NCBI GenBank assembly: GCA_900608495.1
Contig: UWYT01000278.1
Span: 1 to 64,000 of the forward strand
Length of the DNA stretch: 64,000 bases
Source: Olavius algarvensis spirochete endosymbiont
GTDB lineage: Bacteria; Spirochaetota; Spirochaetia; DSM-2461
Direction of reading: 5' to 3'
Shown here piece after piece: positions 25,669-34,932 of this stretch. The translations under genes and the position numbers were made by a program. Each line of letters opens with the position of its first letter. Positions within the stretch are counted from its first letter, which is position 1. The notes under the pieces are model-generated. The model did no database searches, was not told the origin of the DNA, and saw only the letters and a list, made by a program, of their open reading frames with translations.

Positions 25669-26248
25669 CGGGAGCCCTATAATAATCTTGGGGTTGGGGA
25701 ATCCTGGAATTGAATTTGAACGAACTCGACACAATGTTGGCTATCATGTCGTAAACCTCGTTTTGGATGAGAAAAATGGAAGGCTGCGACGAGGATTTCT
25801 TCGCAGGTACAGCTATTGTGTATTGACTGTTAAACATCATTCGCTGGTGTTGGCAAGATCGAATTCATATATGAACAGATCTGGGGATGTCGTACCTGAA
25901 TTGCTTCGACGTTATGGAGTGATGCCTGATCGATTCATTGTCGTGCTTGACAATATGGATCTCGCACCTGGAATATGCCGCATAAAGAAGGGGGGGGGAG
26001 ATGCTGGACACAATGGTTTGAAATCTGTTATCGGAACCTTGAGGCATGGAGATTTTTACCGATTTTATATCGGTGTAGGCCGCCCTCCATCCGGCGCATC
26101 CCAAGTTGATTATGTGCTGAGTGTGCCAGACATGAACGAACTAGCTGATATCAACAGCGCGTGTATGCGTGCCAGCCAGGGAATACTTAAGCTCCCATAC
26201 AAACCTATCGCTGGAGTGATAGAAGAAATCAACAGCCGTGGAACTTGA
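25658..26248 (+). CDS. pth: Peptidyl-tRNA hydrolase
   Basis: A 196-residue enzyme that recycles peptidyl-tRNA released from stalled ribosomes. GLGNPG near residue 12, the catalytic His in RHNVGY, SNSYMNRSG, the VLDNMDL loop (usually DDLDL) and the GGGDAGHNGLKS motif are present. The start is GTG inside the end of rplY, and its stop overlaps the GTG of tilS. The order L25-Pth-TilS-FtsH is shared with Borrelia. Confidence 0.95.
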   Translation: MPNSGSPIIILGLGNPGIEFERTRHNVGYHVVNLVLDEKNGRLRRGFLRRYSYCVLTVKHHSLVLARSNSYMNRSGDVVPELLRRYGVMPDRFIVVLDNMDLAPGICRIKKGGGDAGHNGLKSVIGTLRHGDFYRFYIGVGRPPSGASQVDYVLSVPDMNELADINSACMRASQGILKLPYKPIAGVIEEINSRGT

Positions 26249-27518
26249 TGAACGATTCATTGCATCATTACGAAGCTTGGACATCAACGCTGATTCCAGT
26301 TGCATCATAGCGCTCTCCGGGGGGGGAGACTCAGTTGCCCTCCTGGATTTAGCAGCCAAGGCCCATCTTAATTGCAGTGCAGCAAGGGTTATCCATCGGA
26401 TTCGTGATTCAATATCCGAAAAGATAGAGAATACTCTCTGCGAAAGACTCTGCGCGGAACGAAATATCTCTTTTCATGTTCTATCTGCTGAAAATGACAC
26501 AGTTCACGACATCAGAAGACGATTTGGATGCGGCATTGAGCAGGCGGCTCGGGTGTTGAGGCATAGGCTTTTAAGGGATCACATGCGAGTAAGAAAGGCA
26601 CAGTACATTTTTTATGGTCATACTTCCGATGATAGTTTGGAGACTATCTTCATGCGCTTACTTTCAGGATCCGGCGCTGAGGGACTTGGCGGTATTCCAG
26701 CGCTGCGCGGAGAAACAGTGCGGCCTCTTCTAAGTTTCAAGCGAGCGGAACTGAGGGAATATCTGGTGTCCAACAGTATTGACTGGATAGAAGATGCAAG
26801 TAATAGTTCGAAAATACATAGACGGAATCGTATCCGAAATGAATTGATACCTCTCATATCAGACATCTTTCCGGGATGGCCCAAAGCCTTGAGTGTGCTG
26901 GGAGAAAGATCGCAAGAGGCAACACTGGCGTTGAAGAAGCTCTGTTATAAGGAACTAAATCCCATTGTCGAGTGTGACAGGTATATGTGGAACGAAGGAG
27001 ATTGGGATTCTGCAGCAAAGTATTCGAAGGCCCTTGCCCTTTGGAATGCGTTTAACTATCTTGATAACTCCAAAATACCTGACAGACGGATTCCCTGGAG
27101 AGCCTTAAAAGAGGCGAGGAAGGCCGCCGATTCACGAAGGGCTTGGAATTCTCATGGTTTTAAGCTAATTCGGAAACCTGGCGTTATTGAGATTAGCCGA
27201 GCTTCGCGGGATGCATTGGGGAATTCGGGCGGCAGAATTATCTTGAGCCGAAGCGAAGTTAGAAGAGGTTTTGTTGCGAATATTGGCTCTTATGATATTG
27301 TTGTATCGTTGCAAAAACCAAACTATCCTGGAATTGTCTCCTCTTGTCATATAGAAAATTGGCCGCTGGAAATACGCTTCGGCAGTTATGGGATGGAAGT
27401 GGGGCCTCTCGCGGAACGCAGGACAAAAACGTCTTTTCCAAAAGGAATAGCTGATTCTGGAAAAGAAATGATTTATATTCTTATTGAGAAGAGTAGAGTG
27501 GAACTAGATGTCAGATAA
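26238..27518 (+). CDS. tilS: tRNA(Ile)-lysidine synthase
   Basis: A 426-residue N-type ATP pyrophosphatase that converts C34 of the CAU tRNA-Ile to lysidine. The PP-loop is SGGGDS near residue 33; GHTSDDSLETIFMRLLSGSG (residues about 132-151) is the family segment usually reading HhxDDqaET. The C-terminal half is divergent. GTG start overlaps pth, and its end overlaps ftsH by 11 bases. Confidence 0.92.
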   Translation: MELDERFIASLRSLDINADSSCIIALSGGGDSVALLDLAAKAHLNCSAARVIHRIRDSISEKIENTLCERLCAERNISFHVLSAENDTVHDIRRRFGCGIEQAARVLRHRLLRDHMRVRKAQYIFYGHTSDDSLETIFMRLLSGSGAEGLGGIPALRGETVRPLLSFKRAELREYLVSNSIDWIEDASNSSKIHRRNRIRNELIPLISDIFPGWPKALSVLGERSQEATLALKKLCYKELNPIVECDRYMWNEGDWDSAAKYSKALALWNAFNYLDNSKIPDRRIPWRALKEARKAADSRRAWNSHGFKLIRKPGVIEISRASRDALGNSGGRIILSRSEVRRGFVANIGSYDIVVSLQKPNYPGIVSSCHIENWPLEIRFGSYGMEVGPLAERRTKTSFPKGIADSGKEMIYILIEKSRVELDVR

Positions 27519-29400
27519 AAAGAATAAAAGCAACGGCAATTTCAAGCTCGAAATGGACGGCAAAACGACTATTGCCCTGATAATAGGTGCCATTCTTCTA
27601 TTTTTCTTTGTGATATCTCTAGTAAAGGACAATATCACTTCGAGTCTTACTTATTCCCAATTCATTCAGGAACTGGAGTCGGGGAACGTTGAGGAAGTGA
27701 AAATCATTGATATGAGGGAGATTCGCGGGAAGCGTTTTGACGAGAATGGTAAACGCGTGAACTTCACTACAATAATCCCGTATTTTGATGACAGTTTGTT
27801 AGGGCGTCTGGAACAAGTTGGAGTCTCAGTTATCGGAGATTCCAAGGGTATTTCCTTAGGAGATGTTTTTCTGCAGCTTCTTCCGGTTTTGCTGTTATTC
27901 GGAGTAATTGTCTGGATGTATCGCAATATTCAGAACGGCGGAAAGAACGCGCTCTCTTTTGGGCGGAGTAAGGCGAAACAATATGATAATTCAGGGGACA
28001 ACGTAGTCTTTAAAGATGTGGCAGGCCAGCTGGAGGCTAAGTATGAGCTTCAGGAAGTGGTGGAATTTTTGAGGGATCCGGAAAGATTCACTAGACTGGG
28101 CGCTAAAATCCCCAAGGGTGTACTTCTGGTGGGACAACCTGGTACGGGCAAAACCTTGCTGGCCAAGGCCGTAGCAGGGGAAGCGCGTGTTCCATTTTTC
28201 CACATGTCCGGGTCCAATTTTGTTGAGATGTTTGTTGGAGTAGGTGCGAGTCGTGTAAGAGATCTTTTCGAGCAGGGTCGAAAAAACGTGCCTTGCATTC
28301 TCTTCATTGATGAAATAGATGCCGTGGGACGTACTCGGGGCGCTGGATACGGCGGCGGTCATGATGAGAGAGAACAAACCCTAAATCAGTTGCTCGTGGA
28401 AATGGATGGCTTCGATACCGATAAGGGAGTAATTATTATAGCCGCCACAAACCGTCCGGATGTTTTGGATCCCGCTCTATTGCGACCAGGACGATTTGAC
28501 AGGCAGGTAGTCGTCGCAATGCCTGACGTCAAGGAGCGAGAAGCCATTTTGGCGATTCATGCCCGAAATCTAACTCTCGATTCGGATGTGAAACTGTCGA
28601 TATTGGCTAGGGCCACGCCTGGCTCCTCGGGTGCGGATATCGCCAATATAGTAAATGAAGCGGCACTTTTTGCTGGCAGAATTGGTAGAGAGTGCGTAAA
28701 AATGGTGGATTTCGAAGAGGCTCGGGACAAAATACTCATGGGAATTGCGAGACGCAGCATGGTGATGAGTGAAGAAGATAAGTGGATGACAGCATATCAC
28801 GAGGCAGGACATGCAATTCTTCACTATACCCAGGAGAAGGCGGACAGAATTCATAAGGTTACCATCATTCCAAGGGGCAGATCTTTAGGTGTTACCTTCA
28901 GCTTGCCTGAGAAAGACGAATATAGTCGACGTGTCGGATGGCTGAAAGCACAGTTGGTAATCCTTTATGGGGGTTATGCGGCGGAAGAACTTATATATGA
29001 CGAGACTACTACAGGGGCTCAGAACGACATTAAACAAGCCACCGAACTAGCGCGTAAAATGGTTTGTGAATGGGGGATGAGTGGTCTTGGACCTGTTGCC
29101 CTGGGCGCTGTCGATGAACCAATATTCATCGGAAAGGAAATAGCGCAGCATGCCGATTATTCGGAGGAAACGGCTTTCAGAATTGACAGTGAAATTCGTA
29201 ATTTGCTCACCGAGGCACTTGATAAGGCTCGCGATACTCTGAGGAGGGAAAGGGGAAAATTGGAATCGCTCTCTAAGGCACTCATTGAAAGAGAGACCCT
29301 TGACAATGATGAGATTAGAAAACTCTGGGGACTTGAGTTGCCATCGGAACAGAAATTGCCAGAATTGCCCTCTGATTCTGATGTCGACTCGAAATCTTGA
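27508..29400 (+). CDS. ftsH: ATP-dependent zinc metalloprotease FtsH
   Basis: A 630-residue membrane protease that degrades unassembled membrane proteins and regulators. Two membrane segments (about 20-41 and 112-132) flank a periplasmic loop. The AAA domain has Walker A GQPGTGKT near residue 209, Walker B ILFIDEID and the [17 protein letters not shown] second region of homology. The zinc site is HEAGH at residues 431-435. The C-terminal tail is rich in Asp, Ser and Leu. It closes the rplY-pth-tilS-ftsH group. Confidence 0.97.
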   Translation: MSDKKNKSNGNFKLEMDGKTTIALIIGAILLFFFVISLVKDNITSSLTYSQFIQELESGNVEEVKIIDMREIRGKRFDENGKRVNFTTIIPYFDDSLLGRLEQVGVSVIGDSKGISLGDVFLQLLPVLLLFGVIVWMYRNIQNGGKNALSFGRSKAKQYDNSGDNVVFKDVAGQLEAKYELQEVVEFLRDPERFTRLGAKIPKGVLLVGQPGTGKTLLAKAVAGEARVPFFHMSGSNFVEMFVGVGASRVRDLFEQGRKNVPCILFIDEIDAVGRTRGAGYGGGHDEREQTLNQLLVEMDGFDTDKGVIIIAATNRPDVLDPALLRPGRFDRQVVVAMPDVKEREAILAIHARNLTLDSDVKLSILARATPGSSGADIANIVNEAALFAGRIGRECVKMVDFEEARDKILMGIARRSMVMSEEDKWMTAYHEAGHAILHYTQEKADRIHKVTIIPRGRSLGVTFSLPEKDEYSRRVGWLKAQLVILYGGYAAEELIYDETTTGAQNDIKQATELARKMVCEWGMSGLGPVALGAVDEPIFIGKEIAQHADYSEETAFRIDSEIRNLLTEALDKARDTLRRERGKLESLSKALIERETLDNDEIRKLWGLELPSEQKLPELPSDSDVDSKS

Positions 29401-29449
29401 GATGATAACACGCAATCACAGCGAAACCTGTCTGGTGCAGATGCATTAA

Positions 29450-31216
29450 ATGAAACCTCGTATTTGCATTAGATGTGAACGGCTGGGTTGGGTAACTCTG
29501 CCCCTACTGATTTTAGCAGCCGCAAACGCCTTTCCGCAGAGTGACAGGGCGGTTTCCAGGATATGGCTTGAAAGGGCTGAAGCCTTGTTGAGATTTGATT
29601 CCTTGACTGAGAATCAGCTTGAAGAGGCAGTTCGTGCGTTGAAAATTGCCACCGAATTTGATGAGGCCAGCAGTGATGTACTTTATCTACAAGCCAAACT
29701 GCTTCTGGTTGGGTTTAGACCAAAGGCAATGGAACGGGGTGAGTCGCATATCATTGCGGCATATCAGCTTCTAACTGACTCGCTGGATTCCGATGATCGA
29801 TACCCTGAGCTTATACGATACGAGGAAAGGGCCGTTTTGTGGGCATCCACGGCTCTGCGCTTAAAAGACTATAAGAACTTGCTGGATGGCTACCGGCGAA
29901 TGTCAAGGGGACAGCGTGAAAATGCCTTGCTGCTTTATGCCACCGCCAGGGCTGCCCTTTATCTGGGGTTTTCGGAGGTGGCCGCCGAGTTGGCTGTTCG
30001 CGGTGAGGCACTTGTTAATTCCAGTACGGATATTACTCGACTTGGAGGCAATCTTACAGGGGAGGCCAGACCACATTTCAAAGCTTTGGCGATTGCGGCA
30101 GGCCATGAGAATTCTATAAAAACCCTCGATTCAGCTTGGCGTTATTGGGGTTTGGCGCTTGAGGAAGCACTCATTCCCTGGATATTCTATGGCGCTGTCG
30201 ATATCAGTAGTGCGGGAACGCTTTCAAACTTGTTCAGTCGACAAATGAGGGATGTGCTGTTAGCTGAACAAAGTTATCTTCCTCCTGAATTTCAAAATGA
30301 TTTGGCATTGCTGAAAAAGATGAGGGCAGTACAGAGTGAATCAGTGAGCATGTATTTGAGAAATTTCAGCGGATTGCTGGAAAATGATTCAAATTATGAT
30401 GGATACCCGGAAGAGGTGTTGGAACTAGCAGACGGAGAGCCTGTCAGGCGCATCATCGATATGAATCAGGATGGATTGGCAGAATGGCATATCAAATACG
30501 ATGGACTGCGCCCCGGCAGCATTCTAATCGATGATGGCAGTCTGGAGGTGTTATACCAAACTAACGCATACCCCGTTGTGCTGTCCTTGAAGGAGATAAC
30601 CGAGAACTCTATAACAGAGATATCGATGAATCCCGGTGCTTTTGTATGGGATATCGAGGGAAATGCGGGATTCTGGGGCAATCCATCTTCGGAGAACTAT
30701 AACGAAGATAAACTCTGGTACGGTGCCAGAAGAGTGCGTGTATTCAGCAGTGATTTTTCGGATGGCACAAGTGGCGAGGCGATAAGTTCTTTGGTTGATG
30801 GATACCCGATTCATGCGGTAGAGAAACGTTATCTCGATGGTAATCTAGAGAAGCTTCTTTGGATTAGGGAGATTGTTTACCAGGATGGAATCCCTGCCGC
30901 CGGCAGACGATCGTATCGCATGGACCCAGAGAGTCCGGATAGATATCTTTGGGAATTATATGAACGTTTTGAAGAAGGTGTCATAGTGGGAATCGCGTGG
31001 AATCCTGAAATGAGCGGATCCCCGCTATATCTTCGCGATTGGGCCTTGAAAAAATATCTTGAAACCCAAATCTGGGATGTGGATGGATGGATAAAAGTTC
31101 AGCGAATTGTCCTTCCTGATAACGAAATTCTGGCTTCCGAACTGCTGATTTCGGAGGCAAATATCTACGATCTCCTTCCCTGGACCATGGATGATTGGAC
31201 ATTCTGGGGAAACTGA
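29450..31216 (+). CDS. Exported protein of unknown function with TPR-like N-terminal half
   Basis: A 588-residue protein with a likely signal peptide (hydrophobic segment about residues 13-28, ending near ANAFPQ). Residues about 35-220 are helical with repeated Ala/Leu spacing of the TPR type. Residues about 330-470 contain beta-type motifs with Asp-rich turns (DMNQDGLAEWHIKYDG, YLDGNLEKLLWI) resembling a repeat of an EF-hand- or toxin-repeat-like kind. It lies 50 bases after ftsH and 19 bases before an HtrA-like gene, so it may act in envelope quality control. I do not recognise the family. Confidence 0.6.
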   Translation: MKPRICIRCERLGWVTLPLLILAAANAFPQSDRAVSRIWLERAEALLRFDSLTENQLEEAVRALKIATEFDEASSDVLYLQAKLLLVGFRPKAMERGESHIIAAYQLLTDSLDSDDRYPELIRYEERAVLWASTALRLKDYKNLLDGYRRMSRGQRENALLLYATARAALYLGFSEVAAELAVRGEALVNSSTDITRLGGNLTGEARPHFKALAIAAGHENSIKTLDSAWRYWGLALEEALIPWIFYGAVDISSAGTLSNLFSRQMRDVLLAEQSYLPPEFQNDLALLKKMRAVQSESVSMYLRNFSGLLENDSNYDGYPEEVLELADGEPVRRIIDMNQDGLAEWHIKYDGLRPGSILIDDGSLEVLYQTNAYPVVLSLKEITENSITEISMNPGAFVWDIEGNAGFWGNPSSENYNEDKLWYGARRVRVFSSDFSDGTSGEAISSLVDGYPIHAVEKRYLDGNLEKLLWIREIVYQDGIPAAGRRSYRMDPESPDRYLWELYERFEEGVIVGIAWNPEMSGSPLYLRDWALKKYLETQIWDVDGWIKVQRIVLPDNEILASELLISEANIYDLLPWTMDDWTFWGN

Positions 31217-31223
31217 TTATACT
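31195..31223 (+). promoter_or_regulatory. Promoter of the HtrA-like lipoprotein gene
   Basis: TTGGAC (31195-31200), 17 bases, TATACT (31218-31223). The -35 box lies inside the end of the preceding gene. The predicted RNA start is about 31230, only five bases before ATG 31235 but 41 bases before the alternative ATG 31271. Confidence 0.5.
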
Positions 31224-31234
31224 AACAGTAACTT

Positions 31235-32971
31235 ATGCAATGTAAGGTTAATTCTGCTTGCGTTAATGAAATGCTGATTCTTCTTCTTACAATCATCAGT
31301 GGTTGTCCCAGTTCTCCCGAACTTATACCGCAGCCAATAAGCGATTTTTCACTCGAGCATATTGATGAACTTATCGAGAATGGGGAGAACTTACGGGCAT
31401 TGCCGCTGATAGCCAGCCGTGACAGGGACGGCAAATACACCGAGGGACGTTATATGCGTGCACTGGAAGGACTTGGTGATGAATGGGAGGAGGCTCGCAA
31501 AGTTAAAGACTGGCGCAAATCGCTAATGTATCTGCGTTCCTTTCGCACCTTGGGAGAAGAGAAGAGAATATCGGAAATAAGCGAACAAGATCTCTTACTT
31601 GAGGGCGTATACTCCTATCTGGATGCGAATGCCAGCGGCGCGGCCCTTGCACTTATACAATCTGAGTTGGAACTTGACTCAATTGACGCGAAAGACAGGG
31701 AAAATTTGGCCAGGCGATTTGAGCTACTTGGATATAAACAATTTGTATCGGAGTTACGCGGGAAATCAAGGACGGAAGCTCCGGGATTAGAATCCTCTAT
31801 CGATGGCACTGTTACGGTTTGGGTAAACAGAGGAATCAAACTTGTTGGCAATGTGGGAGTTCCCGATAGGGGAATTGGATCGGGCTTTTTTATTGATCCT
31901 GAAGGATATCTGCTTACAAATTATCATGTAATTGAGAGTATGGTGGATCCAACTTATCAGGGATACTCCCGTTTGTTTGTAAAGACTGATGATGAAACCG
32001 GTAATAGAATACCGGCCAAGGTGATTGGGTGGGATCGCAATCTCGACTTGGCTCTTTTAAAAACCGAGATGGAGGTGCCATATGTTCTTACTTATTCCAA
32101 TAAGGAACTTCCCCCGCTCGGTTCAACGGTTTATGCGATTGGCTCTCCAGGAGGGTTAGCCAAAACACTTACTTCAGGCACTGTTTCAGCCTACCCCCGA
32201 TCGATCCAGCCGATGGCGGGATCCTTGCAAATTGATGTGCCCATCAATCCAGGCAATAGTGGAGGTCCCTTGCTGAATAAGGACGGTGAGGTTATAGGGG
32301 TTGTATTTGCCGGGGTTCTCAGCTATGAGGGAGTCAATTTTGCGATTCCCGGAGCCTACATAAAGAAGCTGGTTCCACTGCTGTTCGAGGGCGGTGAGGT
32401 CCAATTGCCGTGGCTGGGATTGTCCGCCTGGGATGCAACGGGGAGAATCAAGGTTACCTATGTGGCGCCCGATTCTCCGGCCGCAGATGCGGGTCTCCTA
32501 CCGGATGATGTAATTGATGTCATAGATGGCTTTCAGTTCTCGGGAATTCGTGAAGTTCAGGAATACTTGCTTTCGCGCACACCCGGAACGCTCATTTCTA
32601 TTGACTGGCTCAGAATGGGCGAACGTGCCGATGGCATCGCGGCTCTTGGCGTGCGTCCAAGCATTCCTCTGGAAACTGCTCTGATGAATGATGCAAGGGA
32701 AAACCTGATTACGCCACTTTTTGGTCTCAAAGTTCAAAGAATCAATGGATACGGTCTAAACAAGAGATATCGAATTACATCAGTACTTCCCGGGTCAGTC
32801 GCTGACGAGGCAGGTTTTCGTGCCGGCGACAGTTTCCTGCTCCGGCGCTGGATACACGATGAGGAGGATGATGTCGTTGTCATCCAAATGGTGCTTAAGG
32901 GACGAAGAGCCGGTTTCTTGGAATCCGCGATACAAATCGCCACTCATTTGAACATCAATACCATTCTCTGA
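31235..32971 (+). CDS. HtrA-like trypsin-fold serine protease, lipoprotein with PDZ domain
   Basis: A 578-residue protein. From the second start (ATG 31271) the protein begins MLILLLTIISGC, a clear lipobox, so the mature protein is probably lipid-anchored; the listed start is the longer frame. A helical region (about 25-180) precedes the protease domain (about 190-390) with His in LLTNYHVIE, Asp in NLDLALLKTE and Ser in NPGNSGGPLL. A PDZ domain follows (about 395-470) and a second, divergent one near the C-terminus. It would act as a periplasmic quality-control protease or sensor. It is distinct from the membrane-anchored DegQ-like protein at 44945. Confidence 0.88.
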   Translation: MQCKVNSACVNEMLILLLTIISGCPSSPELIPQPISDFSLEHIDELIENGENLRALPLIASRDRDGKYTEGRYMRALEGLGDEWEEARKVKDWRKSLMYLRSFRTLGEEKRISEISEQDLLLEGVYSYLDANASGAALALIQSELELDSIDAKDRENLARRFELLGYKQFVSELRGKSRTEAPGLESSIDGTVTVWVNRGIKLVGNVGVPDRGIGSGFFIDPEGYLLTNYHVIESMVDPTYQGYSRLFVKTDDETGNRIPAKVIGWDRNLDLALLKTEMEVPYVLTYSNKELPPLGSTVYAIGSPGGLAKTLTSGTVSAYPRSIQPMAGSLQIDVPINPGNSGGPLLNKDGEVIGVVFAGVLSYEGVNFAIPGAYIKKLVPLLFEGGEVQLPWLGLSAWDATGRIKVTYVAPDSPAADAGLLPDDVIDVIDGFQFSGIREVQEYLLSRTPGTLISIDWLRMGERADGIAALGVRPSIPLETALMNDARENLITPLFGLKVQRINGYGLNKRYRITSVLPGSVADEAGFRAGDSFLLRRWIHDEEDDVVVIQMVLKGRRAGFLESAIQIATHLNINTIL

Positions 32972-33014
32972 AAACATCCGTGCATAACCATCTGGAAATT
33001 CTAACCACGTTGAA

Positions 33015-33043
33015 TCGACACCGCTTTGCTCCATAGATATAAT
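33015..33043 (+). promoter_or_regulatory. Strong sigma-70 promoter giving a leaderless lepA mRNA
   Basis: TCGACA (33015-33020), 17 bases, perfect TATAAT (33038-33043). Exactly six bases separate the -10 box from GTG 33050, so the predicted +1 is the first base of the start codon. No Shine-Dalgarno sequence is present. Confidence 0.7.
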
Positions 33044-33049
33044 TGCCCC

Positions 33050-34864
33050 GTGTCATTTCAGCAGTCACTCATAAGAAATTTTTGCATCATAGCTCATATC
33101 GACCATGGGAAATCCACATTGGCTGATCGTTTCCTTCAGCATGCCAAACTGGTTTCAGACAGAGATTTTCATGATCAGATGCTTGATTCTATGGATATTG
33201 AACGCGAGCGGGGTATAACCATAAAAAGCCAGGCTGTTACACTGGATTTCGACGCGCGAAATGGCAAAACCTACCGTCTCAACCTGGTGGACACTCCCGG
33301 CCACGCTGATTTCTCGTACGAGGTTAGCAGAGCAATCAGTTCCTGCGAGGGCGCGCTTCTCTTAATTGATGCTTCACAGGGAATAGAGGCTCAAACGCTT
33401 TCCAATATGTATATGGCCTTTGAGCACAGTCTGGAGATTATTCCGGTGGTTAATAAGATGGATTTGCCCAGTGCCAATTTAGAGATGGTGCTCAATCAGA
33501 TAGAAAACGATTTAGGTTTAGTCGGCGATATAGCCGTTCCGGTTTCAGCAAAAACAGGTTGGGGTATAACCGAGTTGCTCAATTCACTTGTGGAACATAT
33601 ACCGCCGCCAAAGGGTGATTCAAACGATCCCCTTGAGGCTTTGATATTCGATTCCCATTATGATGCCTATCGAGGCGTAATAGCCCACATTCGGGTTTTT
33701 GAGGGTAAGTTAAGGGAGGGAGACTCAGTTTGCTTCATGGCCGGATCGGGCGACTACGAAGTTGGAGAAGTAGGAGAATTCCGTCTCGCGCTCAAGAGGA
33801 CCGGCGAACTTTCGGCAGGTGAGGTTGGATGGTTCATTGCCGGGATAAAAAACATCAATGATATAAAAGTCGGCGATACAGTTACTCATACCGCGCGCCC
33901 AGCGAGTAAAGCTCATGCGGGTTTTCGAGAATTTAAACCAGTTGTGTTCTCGTCCATATATCCAGTTGATGCCGATCAGTACGAAGAGCTGAAAAGCGCA
34001 TTAGATAAACTCAAACTCAACGACGCATCTTTGATTTGGGAAAAAGATTCCTCGGAGGCCCTTGGCTTTGGCTTTCGATGTGGATTTTTGGGTCTGCTAC
34101 ACCTCGAAGTGATTCAAGAACGTCTCGAACGCGAATTTGGACTCAACATTGTTCTAACCAGCCCATCGGTCCGCTACAGGATGATTCCGAAAAAGGGTGA
34201 GCCTTATTTCCTAGATAACCCGAGCCAATTCCCTGAACCTGGAAGCATAGATAAAACCGAAGAACCCTATATCAGAGCATCGATAATAACACCGGTCGAA
34301 TACCTGGGGGCTCTGATATCTCTTTGTGTAAGTAAAAGAGGTGTTCAAAAAAGTCTAACTTATCTGGATGAGAAGCGAATCGAATTGCTTTACGACATGC
34401 CGTTGGCCGAGGTTTTGTTCGATTTCTACGACAAGCTTAAGTCTGTCAGTCGAGGTTATGCCTCCTTCGACTACGAAGTTGCCAATTACCGGGAAAGCGC
34501 CCTGGCAAAAATGGAGATTCTGGTAAATTCTGAGCCGGTAGATGCCTTAAGCCTCTTAGTATTTCGTGACAACGCCCAGAAACGCGGCAGACAGATATGC
34601 AAAAAACTTCGCGGTAAAATCCCCCGCCAGCAGTTCAAGATTCCCATTCAAGCTCTCGTTGGTGGAGAAATCATTGCCCGGGAGACAATCTCTGCCCTAC
34701 GCAAAGATGTAACCGCCAGATGCTATGGCGGCGACATTACCCGAAAACGCAAGCTTTTGGAAAAGCAAAAGGAGGGGAAAAAGCGTATGAAAATGATAGG
34801 CAACGTGGAGTTGCCACAGTCCGCGTTCCTGTCGGTGCTTAGAAGCGACGATGAATCAGGCTAG
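33050..34864 (+). CDS. lepA: Elongation factor 4 (LepA)
   Basis: A 604-residue translational GTPase that back-translocates stalled ribosomes. The G domain starts QQSLIRNFCIIAHIDHGKST, with G3 DTPGHADF and G4 NKMDLP. Domain II, III and V and the LepA-specific C-terminal domain (LRKDVTARCYGGDITRKRKLLEKQ region) are intact. The GTG at 33050 gives the family-typical N-terminus; eight further codons upstream are in frame but overlap the promoter, so they are unlikely to be translated. Confidence 0.96.
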   Translation: MSFQQSLIRNFCIIAHIDHGKSTLADRFLQHAKLVSDRDFHDQMLDSMDIERERGITIKSQAVTLDFDARNGKTYRLNLVDTPGHADFSYEVSRAISSCEGALLLIDASQGIEAQTLSNMYMAFEHSLEIIPVVNKMDLPSANLEMVLNQIENDLGLVGDIAVPVSAKTGWGITELLNSLVEHIPPPKGDSNDPLEALIFDSHYDAYRGVIAHIRVFEGKLREGDSVCFMAGSGDYEVGEVGEFRLALKRTGELSAGEVGWFIAGIKNINDIKVGDTVTHTARPASKAHAGFREFKPVVFSSIYPVDADQYEELKSALDKLKLNDASLIWEKDSSEALGFGFRCGFLGLLHLEVIQERLEREFGLNIVLTSPSVRYRMIPKKGEPYFLDNPSQFPEPGSIDKTEEPYIRASIITPVEYLGALISLCVSKRGVQKSLTYLDEKRIELLYDMPLAEVLFDFYDKLKSVSRGYASFDYEVANYRESALAKMEILVNSEPVDALSLLVFRDNAQKRGRQICKKLRGKIPRQQFKIPIQALVGGEIIARETISALRKDVTARCYGGDITRKRKLLEKQKEGKKRMKMIGNVELPQSAFLSVLRSDDESG

Positions 34865-34932
34865 TTTGCTGTTAATCTCATAACCTACAATTTTCCAGGC
34901 AAGTCTTCGGGTACACACTTTCCGCCGCGCGT

